The notes under the pieces are model-generated. The model was not told the origin of the DNA. It saw nothing but the letters and a program-made list of their open reading frames with translations, and made no database searches. This document shows, piece after piece, positions 16,601 to 23,280 of a stretch of 25,691 bases of DNA. Source of the DNA: CAZRGV01 sp964599655 (lineage in GTDB: Bacteria; Planctomycetota; Planctomycetia; Isosphaerales; Isosphaeraceae); assembly GCA_964599655.1 (NCBI GenBank), contig CAZRGV010000093.1, positions 1-25,691 of the forward strand, read 5' to 3'. Each line of letters starts with the position of its first letter. Position 1 is the stretch's first letter. Both the position numbers and the translations under genes were made by a program.

Positions 16601-16816
16601 GTTGATGATGTCCTCGATCGGCTTGGTGACCGAGGTTTCCATCTCCTCGACGCTCGCCCCTTGCAGGACGGTCGTCACCGTGCAGACGGGGAAGTCGACG
16701 TTGGGAAACAGGTCGACGCCCAGGCTGTTGTACGAGACCAGCCCGAGCACCACCGGGATCGCCACGAGGACCCAGGTGAAGACCGGGCGCTTGATGCAGA
16801 CGTCGGAGAGCGTCAT
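13646..16816 (-). CDS. RND efflux pump inner-membrane subunit (AcrB/HAE1 type)
   Basis: The protein has 1056 residues, the usual length. The N-terminal transmembrane helix (KRPVFTWVLVAIPVVLG) and pore-domain start (GVDLFPNVDFP) are typical. The proton-relay pair is present in GIVIDDAVVVHEN (Asp399, Asp400), and the partner lysine in GIVKKNGIL (Lys924 or Lys925), so proton-driven transport should be intact. Two repeats of about six helices with two large periplasmic loops can be followed (second half from about residue 525). The motif pattern is of hydrophobe/amphiphile exporters, not the metal-exporting CusA group, but the substrate is unknown. It is preceded on the same strand by its adaptor (128 bases upstream) and by tetR. 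No TolC-like channel gene is in the window. Confidence 0.93.
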   Translation of the reverse strand: MTLSDVCIKRPVFTWVLVAIPVVLGLVSYNSLGVDLFPNVDFPVCTVTTVLQGASVEEMETSVTKPIEDIINTISGIEELRSTTSEGVSVVTVQFQLSKNGDVGTQEVRDKVNTILADLPDGTETPIVDKFETDAMPVMTIAISGRRDFREVTELARKRIKERLETVNGVGAVSLVGGRTRAINVTIDTDKLAAYGLSIADVRTALVQQNLEVPGGRIDQGPRELVLRTLGRLSTAEEFNNLIVANRKGYLVRIKDLGRAADSYEEPRSLARLDGANAVSLVVQKQSGTNTVQVADAILKRIEEIQPTLPPDISFEIIRDQSRFIRKSIEDVKFHLLLAAVLVSATILLFIRDWRTTLIATLAIPTSIIPTFLFMSMMGFTLNNITMLGLILAIGIVIDDAVVVHENIFRHMEEDGMDGMTASRVGTKEIALAVLATSLSLIVIFLPIAFMGGIVGRFFSSFGLTVAFAVAMSLFVSFTLTPMLCSRFLKLEPAEAGHASSKSGLIYRLIDGSYGLVLRGALRFKFLVVVLTVLVIMSTVPIGRIMGFSLIPRDDQSEYEVSFTMPEGYALEQTDKIVRELEGRLKTLPGTVHLFTTIGSFAGGRQVKGQGDVTRGTIYVRMKDLEEREYTQFAVQQKARELLTDYPDLRVSVNDVSAFQGGRRPQIFQMNLSGPDLEKLAEYAERLKDGLAKTGGMTDLDTTLSLRKPEVQVAIDRDAASDLGVQVATIADSLRILVGGLPVSTFRDGGEQYDVWLRAEKFDRASSEDLYKMTIPSTKAGLVQLASVARLREERGPTEIERLNRQRIVTVLGNPEGIPLGEAVNRSTKILEDMKLPPQFAFEVSGQAKTLGETGYYFMIAFVLSIVFMYLILAAQFESWMQPIAILMALPVTIPFGLLSLVLFETPMDIYAMFGLFMLVGIVKKNGILQVDATNQLRARGMDRRSAIIEANHTRLRPILMTTVMLVAAMIPIALGQGPGAGARASMAKVIIGGQLLSLVLALIVTPVFYALLDMWVNFTRRIGIRFSVDTTPRQEHPESLPSPAPSIKEPAETYA

Positions 16817-16944
16817 GGGATCGCGGGCCCCGAAAGAAAGGAACTCGTCTCGAACCGGGGGTTTCGAGTGTGATTCACGAGAAACGCATGAAGTGGCAAC
16901 GATTCAGGACGGCACGACGAGAATCGGCCGAAGCGTCGACGGCA

Positions 16945-18309
16945 TCAGAGCCCGGCCTTGGCGGGGCTCGGCTCGGTGGATTCTTTCTCGGAAGGTTCCT
17001 CCTGGCCCGGCGTTCGGATCGTCACGGGCGTTCCCTCGGCCAGCTTGGTCTGACCGGTCGTGACGACCTGACCCTGGGTCGGAAGCCCCGCGCCAATGAC
17101 CTCGACGGTCGGGCCGATCTCGCGGCCGGTCTCGACCTCGACGGCGTGGGCCTTGTTCCCCTCGACGAGGAAAATCTTGGTTACGCCCGCGAACCGGATG
17201 ACGGACTCGATGGGCACGACAACCGCCTCGTCCTCGCGCTGGGTGATGATCTCGCCGCGCGCGAAGCCGCCAGGCCGGAGCCGGCCCTCGGGGTTGGGAA
17301 TCCTGGCCTCGACCTGGAACGTCCGGCTGACCGGATCGACCGACGGGTTGATGCGAGTCACCTTCCCCTCGAACGTCTCACCCGGCCGGGAGAGGGCCGA
17401 AATCCGCACGGTTTGATCGAGCTTGACCTCAGCGCTGTAGCGTTCGGGGACGTTGACCCAGAGACGGAGCGGGTCTTCGACGGTCAGTTCGAAGACGGCG
17501 TCTCCCTCGCGAAGCATCTGCCCTTCGGAAACCTGTCGGTTCGAGATCGCGTAGGTGGCGGGCTGATCCTGCCCCTTGGGCTTGCTCGAAGGAACGGGCG
17601 CGCGGATCGTCATGTCCTTAAGCGACTGCTCGGCGACATCGAGCGCGACGCGGGCCGTCAGGGCGTTGGCGATGATGGTGCGGGTCGATAGGATCACGTT
17701 GTCCAACGCCGCCTTGGCCGTGCGGAAGTCGTTCTCCATGGTCTGGAGATCCTGGGCCGTGCCGACGCCCCGGAGATTGATCTGACGCTGGCGGTTCAGG
17801 TTCTGCTCGGCCTGCTCCAGCGCGACCCTGGCCTGCACGACGGCCGGCACTTTCTGGATCAATTGCTCGGCCTCGTCGCCCCGGAAGATCCGCTCGTTGA
17901 TTCCGTAACGCTCGAGGAACGTCTCGGCCTGCTCTCGCGTGACTCCCAGCTTGACCAGTTCGGCCAGGTACTTGGACTCCGCCTGCTGCACGGCGAGGCG
18001 GGCGTCGACCGGATCGAGCTCGACCAGGGGCTCTCCTTCCTTGACCCGGTCGCCCATGTCGTGAAGCACCTTCAGGACACGACCACCCTTCTTGGCCCCG
18101 ATGGTCACTTCCTCCCACCCTTTGAGCGTGCCGGATATCTCGACGGTCCGCTCGACGGTCTGGCGCTGAAGGTCGGACACGGTGACCGGAATGACCGTCG
18201 GCCCCGAGTCGGCCTTGGCCGCCTTCTCCGTCGCGTGACCGCAACCCGCCGCGCCCGATGCCAGGAGTACGAGCCCTGGCGCGATCATTGCCAGCCGTCG
18301 CCAACCCAT
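16945..18309 (-). CDS. RND efflux periplasmic adaptor (membrane fusion protein), probable lipoprotein
   Basis: The protein has 454 residues. The N-terminus (MGWRRLAMIA then a hydrophobic core to GAAGC) looks like a lipoprotein signal with Cys23 as the lipidated residue, although the lipobox is not ideal. A lipoyl/barrel-sandwich half (GTLKGWEEVTIGAKKGGRV, VKEGEPLVELD) is followed by a long alpha-hairpin (about 100-220, Gln/Glu/Ala-rich), the second half-motif, and a beta-barrel region (RLWVNVPERYSAEV, INPSVDPVSRTFQVEARIPNP, LRPGGFARGEI) that is diagnostic for the family. It links the RND pump to an outer-membrane channel. The ATG at 18309 has GAGGGA about 8 bases upstream; it lies 10 bases after the tetR stop, so the two genes are probably co-translated. 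Confidence 0.92.
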   Translation of the reverse strand: MGWRRLAMIAPGLVLLASGAAGCGHATEKAAKADSGPTVIPVTVSDLQRQTVERTVEISGTLKGWEEVTIGAKKGGRVLKVLHDMGDRVKEGEPLVELDPVDARLAVQQAESKYLAELVKLGVTREQAETFLERYGINERIFRGDEAEQLIQKVPAVVQARVALEQAEQNLNRQRQINLRGVGTAQDLQTMENDFRTAKAALDNVILSTRTIIANALTARVALDVAEQSLKDMTIRAPVPSSKPKGQDQPATYAISNRQVSEGQMLREGDAVFELTVEDPLRLWVNVPERYSAEVKLDQTVRISALSRPGETFEGKVTRINPSVDPVSRTFQVEARIPNPEGRLRPGGFARGEIITQREDEAVVVPIESVIRFAGVTKIFLVEGNKAHAVEVETGREIGPTVEVIGAGLPTQGQVVTTGQTKLAEGTPVTIRTPGQEEPSEKESTEPSPAKAGL

Positions 18310-18319
18310 GAATCGTCCC

Positions 18320-18958
18320 TCACTCCCGACCTGGGCCCGGCTCACCGAACCCTCGAAGCACGTCGCCCACCAGGCGACGCGCTAGGTCGGGCTCGAGATC
18401 CTTGCCGCGATACAGAAAGTCCAGCATGTGGATCATGAACACGCCGCGAAGGCACGAGGTGCATGCGTCGACCCGCTCCGTCGCAATCACGCGGGCCTCC
18501 GCCAGCCGCCTGGCCGCCTGTCGCCAGAGCCCGTCGATCTGCTCACCAAATCGGGAAAGCTCGGCCGCCAGGCTTTGGCCCATTGGCCCGAAGAACAGGG
18601 CGAAAAAGAATCGAGAACGGTCGGGATCCTCCCGGCTGAACGCGAAGCAGGTCTCCATCATGGTGCAAACCGCCTCGACCGCTTCCGGAGTTCCCTCCAG
18701 AGCCGCACGCATCGACTCCACCAGACGGGTCAGCGGGACGGTCAACAGCGCCTGGGCCAGCCCCTCCTTGCTCCCGAAGTGGTAATACAGCGTGGGCTTG
18801 GTGACGCCCGCTTCCTCGACGATCTCCCGGACCGAGGTGGCGTCGTACCCTCTCGACGCAAAAAGCCGCGCCGCGACCTTCGCGAGATGCCTTGCGGCGA
18901 TCCCCGTCTCGCAACTCGTCACATCCACGATTTTCGGCCCGCTGTCGGCTCGCATCAT
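18320..18958 (-). CDS. TetR/AcrR-family transcriptional regulator, probable repressor of the efflux genes
   Basis: The protein has 212 residues, a normal length. The N-terminal helix-turn-helix is clear: LFASRGYDATSVREIVEEAGVT followed by KPTLYYHFGSKEGL. The ligand-binding C-terminal part is variable, as usual, and includes a Phe-rich FFFALFFGP stretch and a CTSC pair. It is the first gene of the tetR-adaptor-pump run. A TACC-N8-GGTA site about 40 bases upstream of the start is a candidate operator, so autoregulation and de-repression by a pump substrate are inferred. Two ATG codons lie side by side (18958 and 18955); either could be the start. A GAGGG lies just ahead of them. Confidence 0.9.
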   Translation of the reverse strand: MMRADSGPKIVDVTSCETGIAARHLAKVAARLFASRGYDATSVREIVEEAGVTKPTLYYHFGSKEGLAQALLTVPLTRLVESMRAALEGTPEAVEAVCTMMETCFAFSREDPDRSRFFFALFFGPMGQSLAAELSRFGEQIDGLWRQAARRLAEARVIATERVDACTSCLRGVFMIHMLDFLYRGKDLEPDLARRLVGDVLRGFGEPGPGRE

Positions 18959-18997
18959 CCCTCGAGCAACCCCGTGCCTGGTTCCTTCCCGTCTCTA

Positions 18998-19013
18998 TAC
19001 CGAACGGTAGGTA
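18998..19013 (-). promoter_or_regulatory. Candidate TetR operator overlapping the efflux-operon promoter
   Basis: TACCGAACGGTAGGTA (18998-19013) contains a perfect inverted pair TACCG/CGGTA with a 2-base centre, and also TACC-N8-GGTA over 16 bases. This is the size and symmetry expected of a TetR dimer site. On the minus strand, TATAGA (19000-18995) overlaps it and could be a -10 box; an alternative promoter is TTGAAG (19059-19054) with CAAAAT (19037-19032), 16 bases apart. Confidence 0.5.
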
Positions 19014-19059
19014 TGCGCGGAATCGTTTGGTATTTTGGGCGCAATCCGAAAAACTTCAA

Positions 19060-19306
19060 GGTCTCTGTCGCGAATTCTTCGGGTTTTCTTATTCCGCCAC
19101 CGTGAAGGAGATCCTGCGTCCATGGTTGTGTGCGATGGCTCGCGGGTCGATCTGGTCGTTCTGTCCAGAGGACACCGTCGAGGCGAGGACGTTCGGCGGC
19201 GTCTCGAGAATTTCGGACGGCGCTGTCTCCTTGGCCCCAGTCGGGAAGTCGGTTAGCCTGGAAGGGTGGACTCGAGCCGACGACGCGCCCTCTCGAACGA
19301 ACCCTC
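19060..19306. other. Rest of the divergent region before the phosphatase-like gene
   Basis: The 348 bases between tetR and the phosphatase-like gene hold the operator region and then this stretch. It includes an AT-richer TTCGGGTTTTCTTATT (19078-19093). I find no clear promoter for the plus-strand genes and no convincing small gene. The frame of the phosphatase-like gene is open back to 19130, but that extension shows no domain. Confidence 0.35.
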
Positions 19307-19759
19307 ATGCCGGTCCAGCGGATCACCCCAACGATTGCCATCGGCGCCCAGCCGACCGAGGCGGAGCTCGAGGCTCTGAAGGGGGAAGGGTTTGTCGGCG
19401 TGGTCAACCTTCGGAGCGAAGGGGAGGAAGAGCCGGCGTTCGATCCCTCCGTGGAGGGCGAGATCGTCCGGGCACTCGGGATGGACTATCTCCATCGCGA
19501 GGTGGCCAGCGCGGCCCTGACCGAGCAGACGGTCGACGAGATCGACCGGTTCCTGGAGAATCATGCCCCTGGCAAGGTGCTGGTTCACTGTCGCAAGGGG
19601 AAGTGGTCCGCGGCCTTGGTGCTGCTGTTACAGGCGAAGGCTCAGGGTTGGCCGCCGTCGGAGATCTTCGAGAAGGGTCGCGCGATGGGACTAACCGTCG
19701 AGGGCCTGTTGCGATCGGCCGTCGAAACGTATCTCGCTCGAGTTCACCGCGGCGATTGA
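19307..19759 (+). CDS. DUF442-like (BLH) phosphatase-fold protein with altered active site
   Basis: The protein has 150 residues. TPTIAIGAQPTEAELEALKGEGFVGVVNLR is the typical start of the beta-lactamase-hydrolase-like / DSP-type phosphatase family (about residues 7-36), and KVLVHCRKGKWSAAL (90-104) is the P-loop. The nucleophile Cys95 is present, but the family's signature arginine at Cys+5 (as in CRSGxR) is Trp100 here. That arginine binds phosphate, so normal phosphatase activity is doubtful, and it may be a binding-only protein. The ATG at 19307 fits the family start; the longer frame from 19130 does not. It is followed 28 bases later by the Dabb gene and then the acyltransferase, probably one transcript. 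Confidence 0.75.
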   Translation: MPVQRITPTIAIGAQPTEAELEALKGEGFVGVVNLRSEGEEEPAFDPSVEGEIVRALGMDYLHREVASAALTEQTVDEIDRFLENHAPGKVLVHCRKGKWSAALVLLLQAKAQGWPPSEIFEKGRAMGLTVEGLLRSAVETYLARVHRGD

Positions 19760-19787
19760 TTCTGGCTGGGAGTGGGAAAGGGACACG

Positions 19788-20111
19788 ATGCTGGCGCACA
19801 ATGTTTACTTCACGTTGAAGGACAAGTCCGAGACCGCCCGGAAGGCCCTCGTGGCCGCCTGTCAGAAATATCTGACGGGTCATCCCGGCACCTTGTTCTT
19901 CGCGTGCGGAACGCTCGCCGAGGAACTCGATCGGCCGGTCAACGTCCGGGACTTCGACGTCGCCTTGCACGTCGTCTTCGAATCGAAGGCCGCGCACGAC
20001 GCCTACCAGGAGGCGCCCCGGCACGTCCAGTTCGTCGAGGAACAAAAGCCCGGCTGGGAAAAGGTGCGCGTCTTCGATTCGATCGTCGAGGGGGCCGCGA
20101 CGCCGGCCTGA
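19788..20111 (+). CDS. Dabb (stress-responsive A/B barrel) domain protein
   Basis: The protein has 107 residues in a single domain. The pattern is MLAHNVYFTLKD at the start, a helix (ARKALVAACQKYL), FFACGTLAEELDRPVNVRDFDVALHVVFES in the middle and HVQFVEEQKPGWEKVRVFDS at the end, which is the usual order of the dimeric ferredoxin-like Dabb family. Small-molecule binding or unusual enzymatic roles are known for some members; none can be assigned here. GGGAAAGGGACACG precedes the ATG. It lies 28 bases after the phosphatase-like gene and 45 bases before the acyltransferase. Confidence 0.85.
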   Translation: MLAHNVYFTLKDKSETARKALVAACQKYLTGHPGTLFFACGTLAEELDRPVNVRDFDVALHVVFESKAAHDAYQEAPRHVQFVEEQKPGWEKVRVFDSIVEGAATPA

Positions 20112-20156
20112 TCCGACCGAGCGCGCCGGGGCTCGGAGCGCAAGGAGCCATCGACG

Positions 20157-21407
20157 ATGCGGCGCGTGCCGGAACTCGATGCGTTGCGGGCGATTGCGGC
20201 GGGCGTGATCCTGTTCTTCCACCTGCGACCGCCGACGTTCTTCTACGGCTGGAGCGGTGTCGACCTGTTCTTCGTGCTCTCGGGCTACCTGATCACGACA
20301 ATCATCCTGGCCAACCGCGATCGCCCGCGCTTCGTCTGGAACTTCTACGCCCGACGCGGCTTGCGCATCTGGCCGATCTACTACCTGGCGCTGATCGCCT
20401 TGGTCGCGACGGTCGCTCTTGTACCCAAGCCTCCACCGCTCGACGGCCTGCCGTATTATCTCACCTACACGCAGAACATCACGCTCTACGGGGGAAGGCC
20501 GATGCCCCCGTTTCACCCGGCCTTCGACCATACCTGGACCCTGGCGCTGGAGGAGCAGTTCTACCTCATCTGGCCGGCGCTGGTGGGTCTGGCCTGCTGG
20601 GGATACTGGGATCGCAAGGGGCCGGGCGTCGCGGTTCGCCTGGCGCGGCGGTTTCGACCGGCCGACCTGGATTCGTTTCGGTCCCTCTGGTCGAAGCGGC
20701 CCAACTGGCTGCGCGCCATCGATTTCCGGTCGGCCAGACTGATCGGGCTTTGCCTGACCGTCGTTCTGATCGCCTGGATGGCCCGGAAGGGGAATTACCT
20801 CCGGGTGAACCGTTACTCAGAGCGAATTCTGATCGCCCGTTGCGACGGCTTCGCCCTGGGCGGGTTGATGGCCGTGCTCCTGCTTGATGCCGATCGGCTG
20901 GCTCGCAACCTTGGGCGATTCCGCGCCGGGTTCGTGGCCGTGATGCTGGCCGCGCTCGGTTGGATCTCCTGGGGTATCGCCGAGTCCGGAGGAATCGGCT
21001 ACCTCGGCCTGCCCACGCCGCCCGACCCGGCCGGGACGATTCTGGTCGTCAGTCTCCTCTACTTCGGGGTGGTCGGTTCGGTCGTCTGCTTTCAGGGACA
21101 CCCCGCATTGGCCCCCTTGCGATGGCGATGGCTCGGCTACCTCGGGCAGATCAGCTACGGAATTTACCTGTATCACTACATTCTCTACTGGGTCTTCGAC
21201 GGATTTCAGTTCCGTTACGAGGATTCGCCGTGGCGGGGCGCGCTCAAGATCGCCGCGACGCTGGCCGTCTCGGCGGTGTCGTGGCACCTGATCGAGCGGC
21301 CAATCCTTGGCCTGAAGGAACGATTCCGCTACGACGACGGCCGGACGGCGAGAGAGCCCCTCCCTGTGTCATCCAACGAGAGTGCCTCGCTCGGCGTTTC
21401 CGAGTAG
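20157..21407 (+). CDS. OafA/YrhL-type acyltransferase 3 membrane protein
   Basis: The protein has 416 residues and about ten hydrophobic segments. The N-terminus ELDALRAIAAGVILFFHLRPP holds the conserved Arg11 and His22, 11 residues apart as in OafA (Arg14/His25), where both are needed for acyl transfer. GWSGVDLFFVLSGYLIT and FYARRGLRIWPIYYL are the next family landmarks, and TLALEEQFYLIWP is a further conserved block. The family moves acyl groups from cytoplasmic acyl-CoA to sugars of O-antigen, peptidoglycan, lipids or secondary metabolites on the outer side of the membrane. The acceptor here is unknown. AAGGAG lies about 10 bases before the ATG. It is probably the last gene of the three-gene run. 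Confidence 0.93.
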   Translation: MRRVPELDALRAIAAGVILFFHLRPPTFFYGWSGVDLFFVLSGYLITTIILANRDRPRFVWNFYARRGLRIWPIYYLALIALVATVALVPKPPPLDGLPYYLTYTQNITLYGGRPMPPFHPAFDHTWTLALEEQFYLIWPALVGLACWGYWDRKGPGVAVRLARRFRPADLDSFRSLWSKRPNWLRAIDFRSARLIGLCLTVVLIAWMARKGNYLRVNRYSERILIARCDGFALGGLMAVLLLDADRLARNLGRFRAGFVAVMLAALGWISWGIAESGGIGYLGLPTPPDPAGTILVVSLLYFGVVGSVVCFQGHPALAPLRWRWLGYLGQISYGIYLYHYILYWVFDGFQFRYEDSPWRGALKIAATLAVSAVSWHLIERPILGLKERFRYDDGRTAREPLPVSSNESASLGVSE

Positions 21408-21464
21408 GGGGCCGGATTCCGTCGGCGTTTCGAACCAAGGGTGACGCGCGAAACGGATCGTCCT

Positions 21465-21494
21465 CTGGCAGGTCCGCGGCGAGACCGTTAAGAT
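21465..21494 (+). promoter_or_regulatory. Candidate promoter of the oxidoreductase gene
   Basis: CTGGCA (21465-21470) and TAAGAT (21489-21494) are 18 bases apart, a moderate match to the sigma-70 consensus. Transcription would begin near 21501, about 58 bases before the ATG at 21559. Confidence 0.35.
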
Positions 21495-21558
21495 CGGGAA
21501 TCCCCGGGAGTTTGGGTCGGCAACAGGGTTCGGCACGTTTCAACCAGGGAGACCCGTC

Positions 21559-22950
21559 ATGTCCATCGATCGAATCACGCGACGCGGGTTTGTCGGAGCG
21601 TTGGGAACAACCGCGGGCGCGGCGGTACTCGCGTCGGGCCGGCTCAGTTCGGCGGCCTCGCCGGCGAACGACAAGGTCCGGCTCGGCCTCATCGGTGCGG
21701 GAAGCCGGGGGAACCAGTTACTCGGCGCGTTCTTCCAGCGCGATGACGTCGAATTCACGGCCGTGGCCGATGTCGACGATCATCACGCCAGCGAGACGGC
21801 CGAACGGATCGAGAAAAAATACGGCCGCAAGCCGAAGACCATGCGCGATTATCGCCCGATGCTCGACGGCGATCTCGTCGACGCGGTGGTGATCGCCACG
21901 CCCGACCACTGGCACGCGCACCCGACCATTCACGCCTGCCAGGCCGGCAAGGACGTCTACGTGGAGAAACCGGTGGCCCACAACGTCGCCGAGGGCCGCG
22001 CGATGATCAACGCCGCCCGGCGCTACAAGCGGGTCGTCGCCGTCGGCACGCAGCAGCGGTCGAGCGAGAACTTCCAGAAAGCCGTCGAGGCCGTTCGATC
22101 AGGCAAGCTCGGCAAGGTCTTCTGGGTCCAGACCTGGAACTTCGAGAACATCAGCCCGGTCGGCATGGGCGACGCCGAGAGCACCGAGGCCCCGCCGCAT
22201 GTCGACTACGACCGATGGCTTGGCCCCGCGCCCAAGCGGCCGTTCGACCTCAACCACTTCCACCTGCTCTTCCGCTGGTACTTCGACTACGCCGGCGGCA
22301 TGATGAGCGACTGGGGCGTTCACCTCAACGACATCGTCCTCTGGGCCCTCGACCAAAAGGCTCCTCGGAGCGTCACGGCCACCGGCGGCATTCTCACGAC
22401 CAAGGACGACCGCGACACGCCCGACACCCTTCAGGTCGTTTACGAGTTCCCGGACGACTCCGTGCTGACCTACTCGATGCGTAAGGGGAACGGCCTGAAG
22501 TTCAACGGCCACGACTACGGCATCCTTTTCTGCGGCACCGACGGCAGCCTGTTGCTCGACCGCTCGGGTCACGAAATCATCCCCGACAATGTCGTGCTCC
22601 CCTACGGCATCCGGCTGGTCAAGGGAGACCGGCCCTTGCGGAAGATCACGCTCGAGTCGTCGAAGTTCAAGGCCAAGGACGACGGCCTGCCGGACCACGT
22701 TGCTGACTTCCTCGCGTGCCTCCGCGACCGCGACCGAAAGCCCGTTGCCGACATCGAGATCGCCCATCGCTCGACCAACACGACCCACCTGGGCAACATC
22801 GCCTACAAGGTCGGCCGCAAGCTGAACTGGGACAGCGACGCCGAGCAGTTCACGAACGACGCCGAAGCCAACCAGCATCTCTCCCGCGAGTATCGCAAGG
22901 GATACGAGTTGCCCGACGTGGGCCGGCCTCTCGCCGGCGAGGGACGATGA
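21559..22950 (+). CDS. Tat-exported Gfo/Idh/MocA-family oxidoreductase
   Basis: The protein has 463 residues. A twin-arginine signal (ITRRGFVGALG, Arg8-Arg9, then an Ala-rich core to about residue 34) suggests export in folded, cofactor-loaded form. VRLGLIGAGSRG (40-51) is the NAD(P)-binding Rossmann loop, ATPDHWHA follows, and EKPVAHN (136-142) holds the family lysine. GGMMSDWGVHLNDIVLW carries the conserved Asp/His that face the substrate. Members of this group act on sugars or inositols with tightly bound NAD(P); the substrate cannot be read here. AGGGAG precedes the ATG. The TGA stop overlaps the ATG of the next small gene, so the two are translationally coupled. Confidence 0.93.
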   Translation: MSIDRITRRGFVGALGTTAGAAVLASGRLSSAASPANDKVRLGLIGAGSRGNQLLGAFFQRDDVEFTAVADVDDHHASETAERIEKKYGRKPKTMRDYRPMLDGDLVDAVVIATPDHWHAHPTIHACQAGKDVYVEKPVAHNVAEGRAMINAARRYKRVVAVGTQQRSSENFQKAVEAVRSGKLGKVFWVQTWNFENISPVGMGDAESTEAPPHVDYDRWLGPAPKRPFDLNHFHLLFRWYFDYAGGMMSDWGVHLNDIVLWALDQKAPRSVTATGGILTTKDDRDTPDTLQVVYEFPDDSVLTYSMRKGNGLKFNGHDYGILFCGTDGSLLLDRSGHEIIPDNVVLPYGIRLVKGDRPLRKITLESSKFKAKDDGLPDHVADFLACLRDRDRKPVADIEIAHRSTNTTHLGNIAYKVGRKLNWDSDAEQFTNDAEANQHLSREYRKGYELPDVGRPLAGEGR

Positions 22951-23186
22951 GGCCTGAGACCGGCCTGCTGCTGCGGCTGATTGGCCCCTTGATCGAGATC
23001 GTCTGCGTCCTGGTCTACGTGAACTACCGGGACCAGGGCATAACGATCGTCGGTCTTCCGCTCGAATGGCTCTGCTTTGTCGGTCTGGGGATCGGGCTGG
23101 CGATGGTCGTCGCCGGCCTGTCCCTGGTTCGTCGCCAGCCTTGGCGTCGCGAGCCTCGCGAGTCGTCGGAATCTCACGTAACATGA
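22947..23186 (+). CDS. Small two-helix membrane protein, unknown function
   Basis: This 79-residue frame starts at the ATG of ATGA (22947-22950), which overlaps the oxidoreductase stop. Two hydrophobic segments are visible: about residues 7-25 (LLLRLIGPLIEIVCVLVYV) and 36-60 (ending AMVVAGLSLV). A short basic and polar tail (RRQPWRREPRESSES) follows. I do not recognise a family. The start overlap and the membrane-protein composition make it likely real and co-expressed with the exported oxidoreductase, but no function can be proposed. Confidence 0.7.
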   Translation: MRPETGLLLRLIGPLIEIVCVLVYVNYRDQGITIVGLPLEWLCFVGLGIGLAMVVAGLSLVRRQPWRREPRESSESHVT

Positions 23187-23280
23187 TCATGCTCTTCGTG
23201 TCTGTTCACGCCTTTCCCCAGCCTGGAACGCCAGATCCTCTCTCAATGGCATCCTGCCTTTATCACGAGTCGAAATTCTC

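Noticed and set aside
16849..16868. Hairpin CTCGAA/TTCGAG between adaptor and pump genes
   Set aside because: Only 6 bp in GC-rich DNA where such short stems are frequent; nothing else supports a role.
23187..23280. Possible preQ1 riboswitch upstream of the queuosine precursor transporter
   Set aside because: The 94 bases show no short hairpin followed by an A-rich tail and pseudoknot partner that I could recognise.
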